Shown here one piece after another: positions 1 through 8,388 of a stretch of 64,000 nt of DNA (the stretch's first letter is position 1; each line of letters begins with the position of its first letter). Origin of the DNA: Deltaproteobacteria bacterium. GTDB taxonomy: Bacteria > Desulfobacterota > Desulfarculia > Desulfarculales > Desulfarculaceae. The stretch lies in NCBI GenBank assembly GCA_020444165.1, contig JAHLLK010000023.1:10700-74699 (forward strand), given 5' to 3'. Below the pieces are notes generated by a model. It made no database searches. It was not told where the DNA came from and saw nothing but the letters and a program-made list of their open reading frames with translations. The position numbers and the translations under genes are program-made.

Positions 1-1
1 A

Positions 2-739
2 TCAGGCCGCTCCTCCCAGATAGGCTTCCTGCACCCTTTTGTCGGCCCGCACCACTTCCGGCACGTCCTGGATCAGGGAGACGCCCTGCTGCATGACCAT
101 GATGCGGTCGGAGATGGAGAACACCACCTCCATGTCATGCTCGCAGAACAGGATGGTGAGGCCCTTTTCCCGGCAGAGCTGGTTCACCAGGCGGATCAGC
201 ACCGCGGTCTCTTCGGCGGACATGCCCGCGGTGGGCTCGTCCAGGATCAGCATCTGGGGCTCGCCGCCCAGGGAGATGGCCATCTCCAAAACCTTCTGGT
301 CGCCGTGGGACAGGGAGCCGGAGACCCGGTCCGCCTGCTCCAAGAGGCCGAAATCGTGCAAAATGGCGTCGGTGGCTTCCCGCACCAGGCTGGCGGCCGG
401 GCGGAACAGGTTGAAGGTGCGCTTGTGATGGGCCAACACCGAGACCTGCACGTTCTCGAACACGGTCATGCGCTGGAACAGGTTCACGATCTGGAAGGAG
501 CGCCCCAGACCCCGCTGGCAGATGCGATGGGGGGCCAGGCCGGTGATGTCCTGGCCCTGGAAGACGATGCGCCCCTTGTCCGGCCGGAGCTGGCCGGTGA
601 TGAGGTTGAACAGGGTGCTTTTCCCCGCGCCGTTGGGTCCGATCACGGCCACGGTCTCGCCGGGCGCCACGTGCAGGTCGGCCTGGCTCACGGCCATGAA
701 GCCGTCAAAGGATTTTTGCACCCCATTGAGCCGCAGCAT
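2..739 (-). CDS. livG: Branched-chain amino acid ABC transporter, ATP-binding protein LivG
   Basis: This is one of the two cytoplasmic ATPases expected for a high-affinity branched-chain amino acid (or related amide/carboxylate) importer. The 245-aa protein shows Walker A GPNGAGKST near residue 35, an ABC signature variant LSHGDQKVLEMA, Walker B MLILDEPTAGM and the switch His in FCEHDMEVV. The length is normal for LivG. The stop codon lies at the window edge, so the gene is complete, but the usual second ATPase (livF) is not seen and is probably just outside the window. Its start is immediately adjacent to the livM stop, so it is co-translated with the permease genes. HAAT-type importers also carry urea or aromatic compounds, so the substrate is not settled by sequence alone. 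Confidence 0.93.
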   Translation of the reverse strand: MLRLNGVQKSFDGFMAVSQADLHVAPGETVAVIGPNGAGKSTLFNLITGQLRPDKGRIVFQGQDITGLAPHRICQRGLGRSFQIVNLFQRMTVFENVQVSVLAHHKRTFNLFRPAASLVREATDAILHDFGLLEQADRVSGSLSHGDQKVLEMAISLGGEPQMLILDEPTAGMSAEETAVLIRLVNQLCREKGLTILFCEHDMEVVFSISDRIMVMQQGVSLIQDVPEVVRADKRVQEAYLGGAA

Positions 740-1681
740 CTAATCCTCCCGGGGGCCGGCGGCGAAGCGGCGGGCCAAGAACCCCAACACGCCTTCGGGC
801 ATGAAAAAGATCAGCGCCATGAGGATGATCCCCAGGAACAGGGTCCAATACTCGGTGTAGGCCCCCACCAGGCTCCGGAGGCTGACCATCACCGCCGCGC
901 CCAGGAACGGTCCGAGGAAGGTGAACCAGCCCCCCAACAGGCACATGATCAGGATCTCCAGGGACAGGGTCCAGAACATGAGATCCGGGAACACCGAGCC
1001 TTCCACCACCACGAACAGGGAGCCGGCCACCCCGGCGAAAAAGGCGGCCAAGATCAGGCCGGCCAGTTGCAGGCGGCGCACGTCGATGCCCACCGCCTCG
1101 CCCCGCTCGGGGTTGTCCCGGCAGGCCTGCAAGGAGCGGCCAAAGGGCGAGTTCACGAGGAGGAACATCAGGGCCAGGCAGACCACGGTGACGATCAGCA
1201 CGAAGTAATAGGCCCCCATCTGGGAGGAGATCAAATCCGGCATGGCGATGCCGTGGATGCCGTCGTCCCCGCCGGTGAAGGAGTACCAGCGATAGACAAT
1301 GGCCCAGACCAGGGAGCCCAGGGAGATCTGCAGCATGCCGAAGTAGAGCTTGGACACCCGGATGGTGATGAGCCCCATGATGACCCCCAACAGGGCGGCC
1401 ACCAGCGGCGCGGCCACGAAGCCCCACCAGGCGCTGAGGCCGGCCCGCACCACCACCAGGGCCAGGGTGTAGGCCCCCACCCCGTAGAACACCGCGTGGT
1501 GGAACTGGTACATGCCGCCGAAACCCAGCACCAGGTTCAGGCTGGTGGCCAACAGCCCGGTCACGAAGATGAGGGGCAGCATGTAGAGATAGAAGCGGGA
1601 AAGAAACTGGGGAGCCACCAGGAAGCCCAGGAGCAGCACGGCCAGGCCCAGGCCCGCCTTGGGGGAGATGATGCCTTTCAC
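740..1681 (-). CDS. livM: Branched-chain amino acid ABC transporter permease LivM
   Basis: This is the second membrane subunit of the importer. The 313-aa protein is hydrophobic, with about eight to ten predicted membrane segments and the family EAA-like loop around GEAVGIDVRRLQLAGLILAA. The start is a GTG preceded by GGGAGG at 4-nt spacing, inside the 16-bp gap after livH. The gene directly abuts livG, which supports a livK-H-M-G operon. The length matches LivM proteins that lack the long N-terminal extension of the E. coli protein. Confidence 0.92.
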   Translation of the reverse strand: MKGIISPKAGLGLAVLLLGFLVAPQFLSRFYLYMLPLIFVTGLLATSLNLVLGFGGMYQFHHAVFYGVGAYTLALVVVRAGLSAWWGFVAAPLVAALLGVIMGLITIRVSKLYFGMLQISLGSLVWAIVYRWYSFTGGDDGIHGIAMPDLISSQMGAYYFVLIVTVVCLALMFLLVNSPFGRSLQACRDNPERGEAVGIDVRRLQLAGLILAAFFAGVAGSLFVVVEGSVFPDLMFWTLSLEILIMCLLGGWFTFLGPFLGAAVMVSLRSLVGAYTEYWTLFLGIILMALIFFMPEGVLGFLARRFAAGPRED

Positions 1682-1697
1682 GGAGCCTCCCCTCCCC

Positions 1698-2594
1698 TCA
1701 CCAGGTGGATTTCAACAGGCCCTTGGGCCGGAACAGGAGCACGGTGACCACGGCCACATAGGGGAACACGATGGCGAACTGGGGCCACACCAGGATGCCG
1801 ATGGCGTCGGTGAGCCCGAAGATCAGGGCGCCCAACAGGGCTCCCCAGATGTTGCCCAGGCCGCCGATGATCACGATGAGGAACGCCTCGATGATGATGG
1901 TGTGGTCCATGCCCTGGGTGATGTTCTGGGTGGGGGCCACCAGGGCGCCGCCCAGGCCGGCCAGGTAGCAGCCGATGACAAAAACAAAGGCGAAGATCCA
2001 ACTCACATTGATGCCCACGGCGCCGACCATCTCCCGGTCCACCGCGGCCGCCCGGGCGATCTTGCCCAGCTTGGTCTTGTTGGTCAGCCACCACAGCCCC
2101 AGGGCCACCAGCGGCCCCAACAGGAGCAGAAACAGGTTGTAGCGGGGGAAAGGCGCGCCGCCCAGGTTCACCGAGCCCTGCAGGATCAGGGGCGGCGACA
2201 GGGAACGGTAGTCCGAGCCCCACACCAGCTTCACCAGATCGCCGAAAACCAGCATGAGGGCAAAGGTGAACAACAGGAGCATCAAGTGCTCCCGTTCGTA
2301 GAGATGGCAGAACAGGGCCCGCTCGGCCAGGAGGCTCAAGAGGGCCACCCCCAGGGGGGCCAGGGCCAGGGCCGCCCAGAAGGCCAGCGGCCCGTCCCCG
2401 AACAGTTTCATCACACTATAGGTAAGGAACGCCCCGATCATGTACAGGGAGCCGTGCGCCACGTTGGGTATGCGCAAGACCCCCAGCACCAGGCTGAGCC
2501 CGGAGGAGACGATGAACAGGATGGTGGTGCGGCTGAGCCCCACCAGGGTCTGCTCCATCAACCCCCCCAGGGTGATGCCGGCTGCTGCGTCCAT
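1698..2594 (-). CDS. livH: Branched-chain amino acid ABC transporter permease LivH
   Basis: This is the first membrane subunit of the LIV-type importer. The 298-aa protein has the LivH hallmarks GLSLVLGVLRIPNVAHGS near the N-terminus and AVDREMVGAVGINV (EAA-like loop) in the middle, with about eight membrane spans. Two starts are possible. The ATG at 2594 has only a distant GGAAG, while an in-frame ATG at 2558 (protein beginning MEQTLVGL) has a G-rich ribosome site close upstream and would give 286 aa, which is nearer to the usual LivH N-terminus. It sits 24 bp after the binding-protein gene. Confidence 0.9.
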   Translation of the reverse strand: MDAAAGITLGGLMEQTLVGLSRTTILFIVSSGLSLVLGVLRIPNVAHGSLYMIGAFLTYSVMKLFGDGPLAFWAALALAPLGVALLSLLAERALFCHLYEREHLMLLLFTFALMLVFGDLVKLVWGSDYRSLSPPLILQGSVNLGGAPFPRYNLFLLLLGPLVALGLWWLTNKTKLGKIARAAAVDREMVGAVGINVSWIFAFVFVIGCYLAGLGGALVAPTQNITQGMDHTIIIEAFLIVIIGGLGNIWGALLGALIFGLTDAIGILVWPQFAIVFPYVAVVTVLLFRPKGLLKSTW

Positions 2595-2618
2595 GATCGG
2601 GTCGTTCTTCCGCTGGTC

Positions 2619-3836
2619 CTACTGGCCCCGGGCCTTCTTGATTTCCTCGATGGAGGGCATGGCCTCTTCCGCCGGGATGGTCACGATGTCGTCGGCCACC
2701 AGGAAGTCATAACCCGGCTCCTTCTTGGTGACGCCCATGTACATGGGCAGCATGACCTGGTGGTCAAAGGCCCGCATGGTGATGGGGCCCACCGGGCTGT
2801 CCACGGTCAGGCCCTCCATGGCGTCGATGAACTTCTCGTTGTCCAGGCTGCCGGCCTTGGTGTAGGCCTTGTCCATGAACTCCGCCGTGATGTAGCCGTA
2901 CAGGGCCCCCACCTTGGGCTCGCGGCCATAGGCCTTCTTGAAGTCCGCCACGAACTTCTCGTTGGCCGGAGACTTGGGATAATAGAAGAAGTAGTTGCTG
3001 GTGCCCAACACGCCCTCGGGAGCATCCAGGCCCAGGGGCTTCAGGGTGGACAGCTCGGTGGCGGTGTGCATGTAGAAGGGAACCTTCTGGTTGAAGCCGG
3101 TGGCCTTGGCCGCCTTCAGGAAGGGCACGCAGTCGCGCCCGCCGGTGGCCACGATCACGGCGTCGGGCTTGGCGGCCAGGATGGCGGTGATGTAGGGGGT
3201 GAAGTCAGGCTCGCCCACCTTCCACCAGCTCTGGCCCAGCAACTCCACGTCGGGCTTCAGGAGCTTCAGGTTCTTCCAAACCGCGTCGGCGATGGCGTGG
3301 CCGTACTCGTAGTCGTCGCCGGCGATCCAGTACTTCTTGAAGGGCTTCTTGGCCAGACCCACCGCGGCGGCCTTGCCGGCCAGGGCGGTGTTCTCGTTCA
3401 TGGAGAACACATAGCGGTGACCGTGGGCCCCGGTGATCTTTTCACTCTTGGAAAAGGTGGCCAGGAAGGGAATCTTCTCGTTCTTGGCCAGGTCGCTGAT
3501 GGCCAGGGCCAGCGCGCTGTTGATGGTGCCCATCAAGATGTTCACGTTCTCGCGCATGATCAGCTCTTTGGCCGCCGAAAGGCCGATGTCCACCTTGAAC
3601 TTGCTGTCCCGGGTGAGGACCTCCACCTTATTGCCCAGGATCCCGCCGTTCTTGTTCACCTGGTCCATGTATAGGGTGAAGGCGTCACGAACGTCATTGG
3701 TATAGGTGGAGGGTGGACCGGAGTAGCAGTCCACGATGCCCACCTTGAGGGTGCCGGCCATGGCCGGACCGGACATGGCCCAGCCCAAACCCACGAGCAA
3801 GCTCAGGCAAAGAGCCGCGCTCAGGAACTTCTTCAT
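2619..3836 (-). CDS. livK: Periplasmic substrate-binding protein of the LIV-type importer (LivK-like)
   Basis: This is a secreted type-1 periplasmic binding protein that delivers the ligand to LivHMG. The chosen start, ATG at 3836, has a strong AGGGAGGTG site 5 nt upstream and opens directly into a Sec signal peptide (MKKFLSAALCLSLLVGLG, cleavage after GPAMA). The mature part begins GTLKVGIVDCYSG, typical of the Peripla_BP_6 fold. The product is 405 aa, normal for the family. The open frame continues 49 codons upstream, but that extension has no ribosome site and would bury the signal peptide. It is the first gene of the operon and is followed by livH after 24 bp. The exact ligand cannot be read from sequence. 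Confidence 0.9.
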   Translation of the reverse strand: MKKFLSAALCLSLLVGLGWAMSGPAMAGTLKVGIVDCYSGPPSTYTNDVRDAFTLYMDQVNKNGGILGNKVEVLTRDSKFKVDIGLSAAKELIMRENVNILMGTINSALALAISDLAKNEKIPFLATFSKSEKITGAHGHRYVFSMNENTALAGKAAAVGLAKKPFKKYWIAGDDYEYGHAIADAVWKNLKLLKPDVELLGQSWWKVGEPDFTPYITAILAAKPDAVIVATGGRDCVPFLKAAKATGFNQKVPFYMHTATELSTLKPLGLDAPEGVLGTSNYFFYYPKSPANEKFVADFKKAYGREPKVGALYGYITAEFMDKAYTKAGSLDNEKFIDAMEGLTVDSPVGPITMRAFDHQVMLPMYMGVTKKEPGYDFLVADDIVTIPAEEAMPSIEEIKKARGQ

Positions 3837-3881
3837 CCAAACACCTCCCTGAAAAAGGATCACCACCGACAGGAAGCCCAA

Positions 3882-3910
3882 TAAATACAATACTGCCGTC
3901 CGCCTGGCAA
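3882..3910 (-). promoter_or_regulatory. Candidate sigma-70-type promoter of the liv operon
   Basis: On the minus strand a TTGCCA hexamer (3905-3910) is separated by 17 bp from TATTTA (3882-3887), about 45 bp upstream of the livK-like start codon. The -35 box is a 5/6 match and the -10 is weak (3/6). It is the only well-spaced pair seen in this gap. Prediction only. Confidence 0.35.
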
Positions 3911-4222
3911 GGGTCGCCGGCAGGACGGGCCGCAGCCGGACCGGAAGAGAAACAGCGGGAGGCCGGGGACAAGGCGTGGGCATGGGGCAACACCCGCCTT
4001 TCCGCCATCAGCGGCGGACGGCAACTCGCCACCAGGGGATGTGCTGGGCCCGGCGGCTCAACCCTAGCAGCGTTACCCCAACCGGGTCAAGTTGTGAAAA
4101 AAACTCCCCGCCCCGACGCGCGGCAAAGGGAAATCGCCGGCGGCGGACCCGGGTTTTGGCTTGGGGAACCGGTCCCTCCTCTGTCCATAATAGGGTAGCA
4201 GCCCACCTGACCGGGAGACGGC
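3911..4222. other. Intergenic region between divergent liv operon and CDP-alcohol phosphatidyltransferase
   Basis: This 312-bp GC-rich stretch holds the upstream regions of two divergent genes. It has no ORF with a ribosome site and homology-like composition, and no repeat or RNA structure I recognise. Confidence 0.5.
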
Positions 4223-5044
4223 ATGGCGCGTGAAACCCCTCCTCTCTCCGCGGCGCGGGCCTTGACCCGGCAAGCGGCCTGGTTCCTGGGCGCGTGCCTG
4301 GGCGGGGGTCTGGCGGCCGTGGTTGTTTTCCTTGGCCCCGGCCCGGGCCTCCGCTGGCTGGGGCCGGCCGCCCTGGCCGCCGTGGCCGAGGGGGTCTTGC
4401 TCCGCCGGGGCCTGGCCGCCCTGCCCCCGCCCCCGGAGCAAAAGGGCTGGGGCCTGGCCAACTGGCTGACCCTGGGCCGCGGGGGACTTCTCATCCTGGC
4501 CGCGGGGTTCGGCGGCCTCCCGCCCGCAGCCTTGGCCGGGGCCGGTCTCCTGGTCTGGGTTCCGGCCGGGCTCTTGTTGGCCGCGGCGGGCCTGGACGGC
4601 CTGGACGGCTGGGCCGCCCGGCAACGGGGGGAGGACTCACCCCTGGGGGCTTATTTGGATCGCAACCTGGACGCCCTCTACTTCCTCATCGCCAGCCTCT
4701 TGGCCGTGGCCTGGTCCCGGGCCGGCCTTTGGTTCGTCCTGGTGGGCCTGGCCCACTACCTGTTTTGGGCCGCTTACCATTGGCGCCGCCGGCGGGGACT
4801 GCCCCTGCAACCCCTGGCTCCCTCCACCCGCCGCCGGGTGGTGGCGGGGCTGACCATGGCCGGGCTGGGCTGCCTTTTGCTACCGCTGGGCGGCGAAGCC
4901 TGGAGCCGGAGCCTGGCCTGGGGCTGGGGAGTGCCGTTTCTCTGGTTTTTCCTGCTGGACTGGCGGCAGGTCAGCCAGACTCTCCCGGCCAGAGGGCCAG
5001 GATATCCAGTTGATGCACCAGGAGGGACAGGCGGCCGGTCCTGA
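4223..5044 (+). CDS. CDP-alcohol phosphatidyltransferase family membrane protein
   Basis: This enzyme is predicted to transfer a phosphatidyl (or other CDP-linked) group to an alcohol at the membrane. The 273-aa protein contains the complete family signature D-x2-D-G-x2-A-R-x8-G-x3-D-x3-D at about residues 126-151 (DGLDGWAAR ... GAYLDRNLD), so all catalytic Asp residues are present. It has about six hydrophobic segments. It is a plus-strand gene whose last 74 bp overlap, tail to tail, the end of the methyltransferase gene. The neighbouring minus-strand operon (methyltransferase, glycosyltransferase, PTPS-like, dehydrogenase, RibD-type reductase) suggests a shared pathway building a lipid- or phosphodiester-linked product. 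The alcohol acceptor is unknown, and the protein is not obviously PgsA or PssA. Confidence 0.85.
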   Translation: MARETPPLSAARALTRQAAWFLGACLGGGLAAVVVFLGPGPGLRWLGPAALAAVAEGVLLRRGLAALPPPPEQKGWGLANWLTLGRGGLLILAAGFGGLPPAALAGAGLLVWVPAGLLLAAAGLDGLDGWAARQRGEDSPLGAYLDRNLDALYFLIASLLAVAWSRAGLWFVLVGLAHYLFWAAYHWRRRRGLPLQPLAPSTRRRVVAGLTMAGLGCLLLPLGGEAWSRSLAWGWGVPFLWFFLLDWRQVSQTLPARGPGYPVDAPGGTGGRS

Positions 5045-5885
5045 GCTGGGCCCGCCGGCGGGCCAACCACGGCCCCAGCCGCGCCTGGTCCAGGCCGCGG
5101 CCCGTGAGCGAAGCCTCGTGAAAGCCCAGCATACACGCAAGGAAAAACTCCTCGCCCGGGTCGTAGGGCGGGGTCACCACCCAGTCCGAGGCCCCGGCCG
5201 CCAAGAGTTTGGCTCCGGCCCGGGGCAACAGCTCCAGGAGCCGCCGGCCGGTGCGGCTGCCGCCCCGGCCGGGGACCACGGCCGGATCGAGGTCCATGCT
5301 GGCGTGGTAGGCCGCTTCCACGGCCGCGTCCTCGGCCGGGTCCTCCGCGGGCAAAAAGGCGGTGATCCCATCGGGCAGGAGGGTGAGCCACCACAGGGCG
5401 CCCGCTCGGGACAGCCGGGTCAGCCGGCGCACGGCGTCCGCCAGATCCAGAAGGTCCAGGAAGGCATGGGCGATGATGATATCCCAGGGGCCCTCTCCGG
5501 GCAGCTCCGGCGCGAAGAAATCCCGGCTCAAGAAGCGAAACTCCGTGCGGCCGCTGGGCCCGGGGCAGAGGAAGCGCTCCGGGCTTTCCCATTCGCCGGC
5601 CAGGCCCCCGGCGGCCAGGGCCGGGGGCAACAGCTCCCGGGCGCGCGAGACTAGCGCCGGGTCCCGCTCCAACAGGGTGTAACGCCAGGGGAGCGGCAGG
5701 CCCCAGGTCAGGAGCCGCGGCACCATGGTCCCCACCCCGGCCCCCAGCTCCAGGACGGCCAGCGGCCGGCCCCGGGAGGCCGCTTCCCGGCGGAGCCGTT
5801 GCCACACCTGCTGGTTCAGGGAGCGGTCATCCAGCCCGGCCTTGGCCGCCAGGTAGCGGCTCCAGGGGAAATCAGGCGCGGCCAC
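4971..5885 (-). CDS. Class I SAM-dependent methyltransferase
   Basis: The 304-aa product has a Rossmann methyltransferase core with motif I LAVLELGAGVGTMVPRLL at about residues 37-54, an acidic ribose-binding residue in LLERDPAL, and motif IV WDIIIAHAFLDLLD. The start is a GTG at 5885 with GGAGG upstream. It overlaps the end of the glycosyltransferase gene by 14 bp, which implies translational coupling. The open frame extends 103 codons further upstream, but that part is only the shadow of the glycosyltransferase. The substrate is unknown. By context it is a tailoring step in the pterin/glycan-like cluster. Its 3' end overlaps the CDP-alcohol phosphatidyltransferase gene on the other strand by 74 bp. 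Confidence 0.82.
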   Translation of the reverse strand: MAAPDFPWSRYLAAKAGLDDRSLNQQVWQRLRREAASRGRPLAVLELGAGVGTMVPRLLTWGLPLPWRYTLLERDPALVSRARELLPPALAAGGLAGEWESPERFLCPGPSGRTEFRFLSRDFFAPELPGEGPWDIIIAHAFLDLLDLADAVRRLTRLSRAGALWWLTLLPDGITAFLPAEDPAEDAAVEAAYHASMDLDPAVVPGRGGSRTGRRLLELLPRAGAKLLAAGASDWVVTPPYDPGEEFFLACMLGFHEASLTGRGLDQARLGPWLARRRAQLRTGRLSLLVHQLDILALWPGESG

Positions 5886-6981
5886 GGCCCCCCTCCCCTG
5901 CCCCCTTGGCGGCCAGCTCCTGGAGGAAATCCCGCACCCGCGCGGCCGAGGCCTCCCAGGTGGGCATCTGGTCAAAGCGGTCCCGGGCGGCCAGGGACCG
6001 GGCGGCCAAGAGATCGCGGTCTCCGGCCAGTTCCCGCAGATAGGCCGCCACCCGGCCGGTCTCCCCGGGTGCGAAGAGGCGGCCCTCCCGGCCCGGGCGG
6101 ATGATCTCCGCCGCCCCGCCCTCCCGGGCGGCCAAGACCGGCAGGCCGTGGGCCAGGGCCTCCAGGTGCACGATGCCGAAGCCCTCAAAGCCAAAGGGCA
6201 TGCACAAAGCGTGGCTCCGGGCCAGGATCTCCCGTAGCGCCGCGTCGCTCAGGCGGCCCCGCAGCCGGACCCGGTCGGCCAGGCCCGCCCCCAAGAGCAA
6301 CCGCCGCACCCGCCGGGTATAGGCCGGATCCGGGGTGAGATCGCCCACCACCTCCAGGGAGAAAGGCAGGGAACCCAGGCGGGTCAGGGCGGGCAGGAGC
6401 CGATGCAGGCCCTTCCGGGGGATGAGGCTCCCCACCATGACCAGGCGGAGGGGACCCGGGGCCAGGGCCCGGCCCACCACGGCTTCCCGGGAGAGCGGCG
6501 GGCCCAGGTGATCCTTGCCCGGCCAGGCCACCACGGCCGGCAGCCGGCGGCCCAGCACCCGGGTCACCCGCTCCCGGGTGTGCCGGCTGTTGCAGACCAG
6601 GGCGTGGAGGCGGTGGAGGAATTGCCGCTCCACCAGTCTGAGCGCCCAGCGCCGGGCCGGGCCGCGGGAGGGCTCGTCGCTTTTGAGATGGTGCACCACC
6701 CCCACCAGGCGGGGCCCTTGCCGGGCCAGGAGCCGGTTGGCCACCAGCAGCGAGGGGTGGTTCAGCTCGTCCTCCAGGAGGATCTGGCAGGCCCGGGCCC
6801 GGGCGGCCAGGCGGCGGCCCCCGAAATTGGCCGCCAGGTTGGCCGCGTAGCCCCCGGGCGGCTGGGACAGCACCCGCACCTCCTGACCCCAGGTGGTGAG
6901 CCAGTGCGCCAGCTGGCGGTCATAGAGATAACCGCCGCTGGCCGTGTCCAGGGAGCCGTAGATCACCAAGCCGAGGCGCAT
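5872..6981 (-). CDS. Family 4-type glycosyltransferase (GT-B fold)
   Basis: This is a predicted retaining glycosyltransferase that uses a nucleotide sugar. The 369-aa protein begins MRLGLVIYGSLDTASGGYLYD, a typical GT4 N-terminus with the Gly-rich acceptor loop. The C-terminal donor domain has SLIPRKGLHRLL and the E-x7-E motif in FEGFGIVHLEALAHG. The ATG at 6981 overlaps the stop of the PTPS-like gene by one base, so it is translated as part of the same operon. A longer upstream reading exists but has no ribosome site. The acceptor could be a pterin, a lipid or a glycan; the adjacent pterin-type enzyme makes a pterin glycoside an attractive inference. Confidence 0.85.
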   Translation of the reverse strand: MRLGLVIYGSLDTASGGYLYDRQLAHWLTTWGQEVRVLSQPPGGYAANLAANFGGRRLAARARACQILLEDELNHPSLLVANRLLARQGPRLVGVVHHLKSDEPSRGPARRWALRLVERQFLHRLHALVCNSRHTRERVTRVLGRRLPAVVAWPGKDHLGPPLSREAVVGRALAPGPLRLVMVGSLIPRKGLHRLLPALTRLGSLPFSLEVVGDLTPDPAYTRRVRRLLLGAGLADRVRLRGRLSDAALREILARSHALCMPFGFEGFGIVHLEALAHGLPVLAAREGGAAEIIRPGREGRLFAPGETGRVAAYLRELAGDRDLLAARSLAARDRFDQMPTWEASAARVRDFLQELAAKGAGEGGRGRA

Positions 6982-7379
6982 CAAAGCTCCCGGGCGTAGC
7001 TGGCCCAGGCGATGTCGTTCTCCCACATCTTGACGGCCAGCTCGCTCAGCCCGGCCAAGGGCAGGCTCTCGGCCAGCTCCTCCCACCAGATGCGGCAGAA
7101 ATGCTCCAGGCTGGGATTGAGGCCCGCGAACTCCGGCAGGTCATTCAGGAGCTTGCCCGCGAAGCGGCCGGCCAGGTCCTCCAACAGGTTCTCCAAGAGA
7201 GCGATGTCGGTGAGGTAGCCATGGCTGTCCAGCTCCGGGCCGTTGAGGATCACCTCCACCCGGTAGGCATGCTCATGGGGCTGGTTCTCCGCGCCCCAGT
7301 CCCCGCCGAACAGGAAATGCCGGGCCCGAAATTCCCGGGCCACCCCCAGACCATAATTCTCCGGGGCTAGTTCATTCAT
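6981..7379 (-). CDS. 6-pyruvoyl-tetrahydropterin synthase / QueD family protein with Glu in place of the catalytic Cys
   Basis: This is a 132-aa member of the T-fold PTPS/QueD family, which acts on dihydroneopterin triphosphate. Zinc ligands are visible as His21 and His35/His37 (P-H-E-H). The canonical C-x3-H-G-H motif is replaced by E-x3-H-E-H, with Glu31 at the Cys position. From family knowledge, Cys-to-Glu replacement is a mark of PTPS-III enzymes, which release 6-hydroxymethyl-dihydropterin rather than the pyruvoyl product. The gene overlaps the dehydrogenase upstream by 8 bp and the glycosyltransferase downstream by 1 bp. It is therefore unlikely to serve queuosine synthesis; a dedicated pterin branch of this cluster is the better guess. 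Confidence 0.8.
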   Translation of the reverse strand: MNELAPENYGLGVAREFRARHFLFGGDWGAENQPHEHAYRVEVILNGPELDSHGYLTDIALLENLLEDLAGRFAGKLLNDLPEFAGLNPSLEHFCRIWWEELAESLPLAGLSELAVKMWENDIAWASYAREL

Positions 7380-8388
7380 AACTCAGCACCACTTGCAGAA
7401 TGCTGCCAGGGAAGCGGTCCAAGCGGTCATACATAAGGGGAGCCTCCTCCAGGGGTCGGCGTTGGGTGATGAACAGCCCGGCGTCCACCTGCCGGGCCAA
7501 GTCCAGAGCGAAGGCCAGCCGCCGGGGCTTGTCCCAGCGGCCGGAGAGCCCCGGGGCGAGGGTGCTCACCTGGCTGGACGTGATGGTCTGCCGGCCGCGG
7601 TGAAAGCGCTCGCCCAGGCTCAGGTTCACGGCGCGAGTGCCGTACCAGGAGCCCACCACCACGCTGGCGGCGTAGCCGGCCAGCTCCAGGGCCAGGCCCA
7701 GGGCGGCCGGCTGGCCCGAGAGCTCGTAAACCAGATCAGCCCCGCGGGAGCCCAGGTGCGCTCCGGCCAGGGCCAATTGGGTGGGTTCGGTGGGATCCAG
7801 GCAGAGCTGGGCCCCCAGGCGGGAGGACAGCTCCCGCCTGAGAGTCAAGGGCTCCAGGGTGAGCAGGGTGGCCAGGGGAAACTTGGCCAAGAGCCAGGTG
7901 GTGAGGAGCCCCACCACCCCCTGGCCCAGCACGGCGACTTTTTGGCCAATGAGCGGCGCGCCATCCTGCACCAGAGACAGCGCGGTCTCCAAATTGGGCA
8001 GGAGCACGGCCTGTTCCGGCGCCAGCTCCGGCGGCAGGACCAACAGGTCAGCCACCTCGGCCACGAAGTAGCTCTGGTGGGGCTGAAAGGCAAAGACCCG
8101 GCGCTCCTGCCACTCCGGCCCCACCCCGGGGCCGGTCTCCACCACTTGGCCCACCGCGGCATAACCGTATTTCAAGGGATAGGCCAGGGTGCCGGCCAGG
8201 GAGGAGAGGGTGGGGTCGGCCGGGCTGGCCGGGTCCACCGCCCCCTGGTAGACCAGCAGCTCGCTGCCCGCGCTGATGGCCGTGAGCAGGGTCTGCACCA
8301 GCACCTGGCCCCGCCGGGGCGCCTCCAGGGGTTCCTCCCGCACCTCCACCCGCCGGGGTCCGGTAAAGAACAGGGCTTGGCGCTTCAT
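7372..8388 (-). CDS. MDR-family (zinc-type alcohol dehydrogenase-like) oxidoreductase
   Basis: The 338-aa protein has the medium-chain dehydrogenase layout: an N-terminal GroES-like domain (VLVQTLLTAISAGSELLVYQG) and a C-terminal Rossmann domain with VLGQGVVGLLTTWLL as the nucleotide-binding turn at about residues 152-167. The usual catalytic-zinc Cys and GHE motif are not apparent (Ser replaces Cys in AISAGSE), so it may be a zinc-free reductase similar to BchC-like members. ATG 8388 lies in a 4-bp ATGA overlap with the RibD-type reductase gene, and its end overlaps the PTPS-like gene. By context it may reduce a side chain in the pterin-like pathway. The substrate is not known. Confidence 0.82.
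   Translation of the reverse strand: MKRQALFFTGPRRVEVREEPLEAPRRGQVLVQTLLTAISAGSELLVYQGAVDPASPADPTLSSLAGTLAYPLKYGYAAVGQVVETGPGVGPEWQERRVFAFQPHQSYFVAEVADLLVLPPELAPEQAVLLPNLETALSLVQDGAPLIGQKVAVLGQGVVGLLTTWLLAKFPLATLLTLEPLTLRRELSSRLGAQLCLDPTEPTQLALAGAHLGSRGADLVYELSGQPAALGLALELAGYAASVVVGSWYGTRAVNLSLGERFHRGRQTITSSQVSTLAPGLSGRWDKPRRLAFALDLARQVDAGLFITQRRPLEEAPLMYDRLDRFPGSILQVVLSYE

Noticed and set aside
137..3674. Long plus-strand open frames (for example 137-1747 and 1659-3674)
   Set aside because: They are antisense to the liv genes, rich in Gln, His, Gly and Pro, show no domain motif and arise from the high GC content. The same applies to similar frames opposite most genes here.
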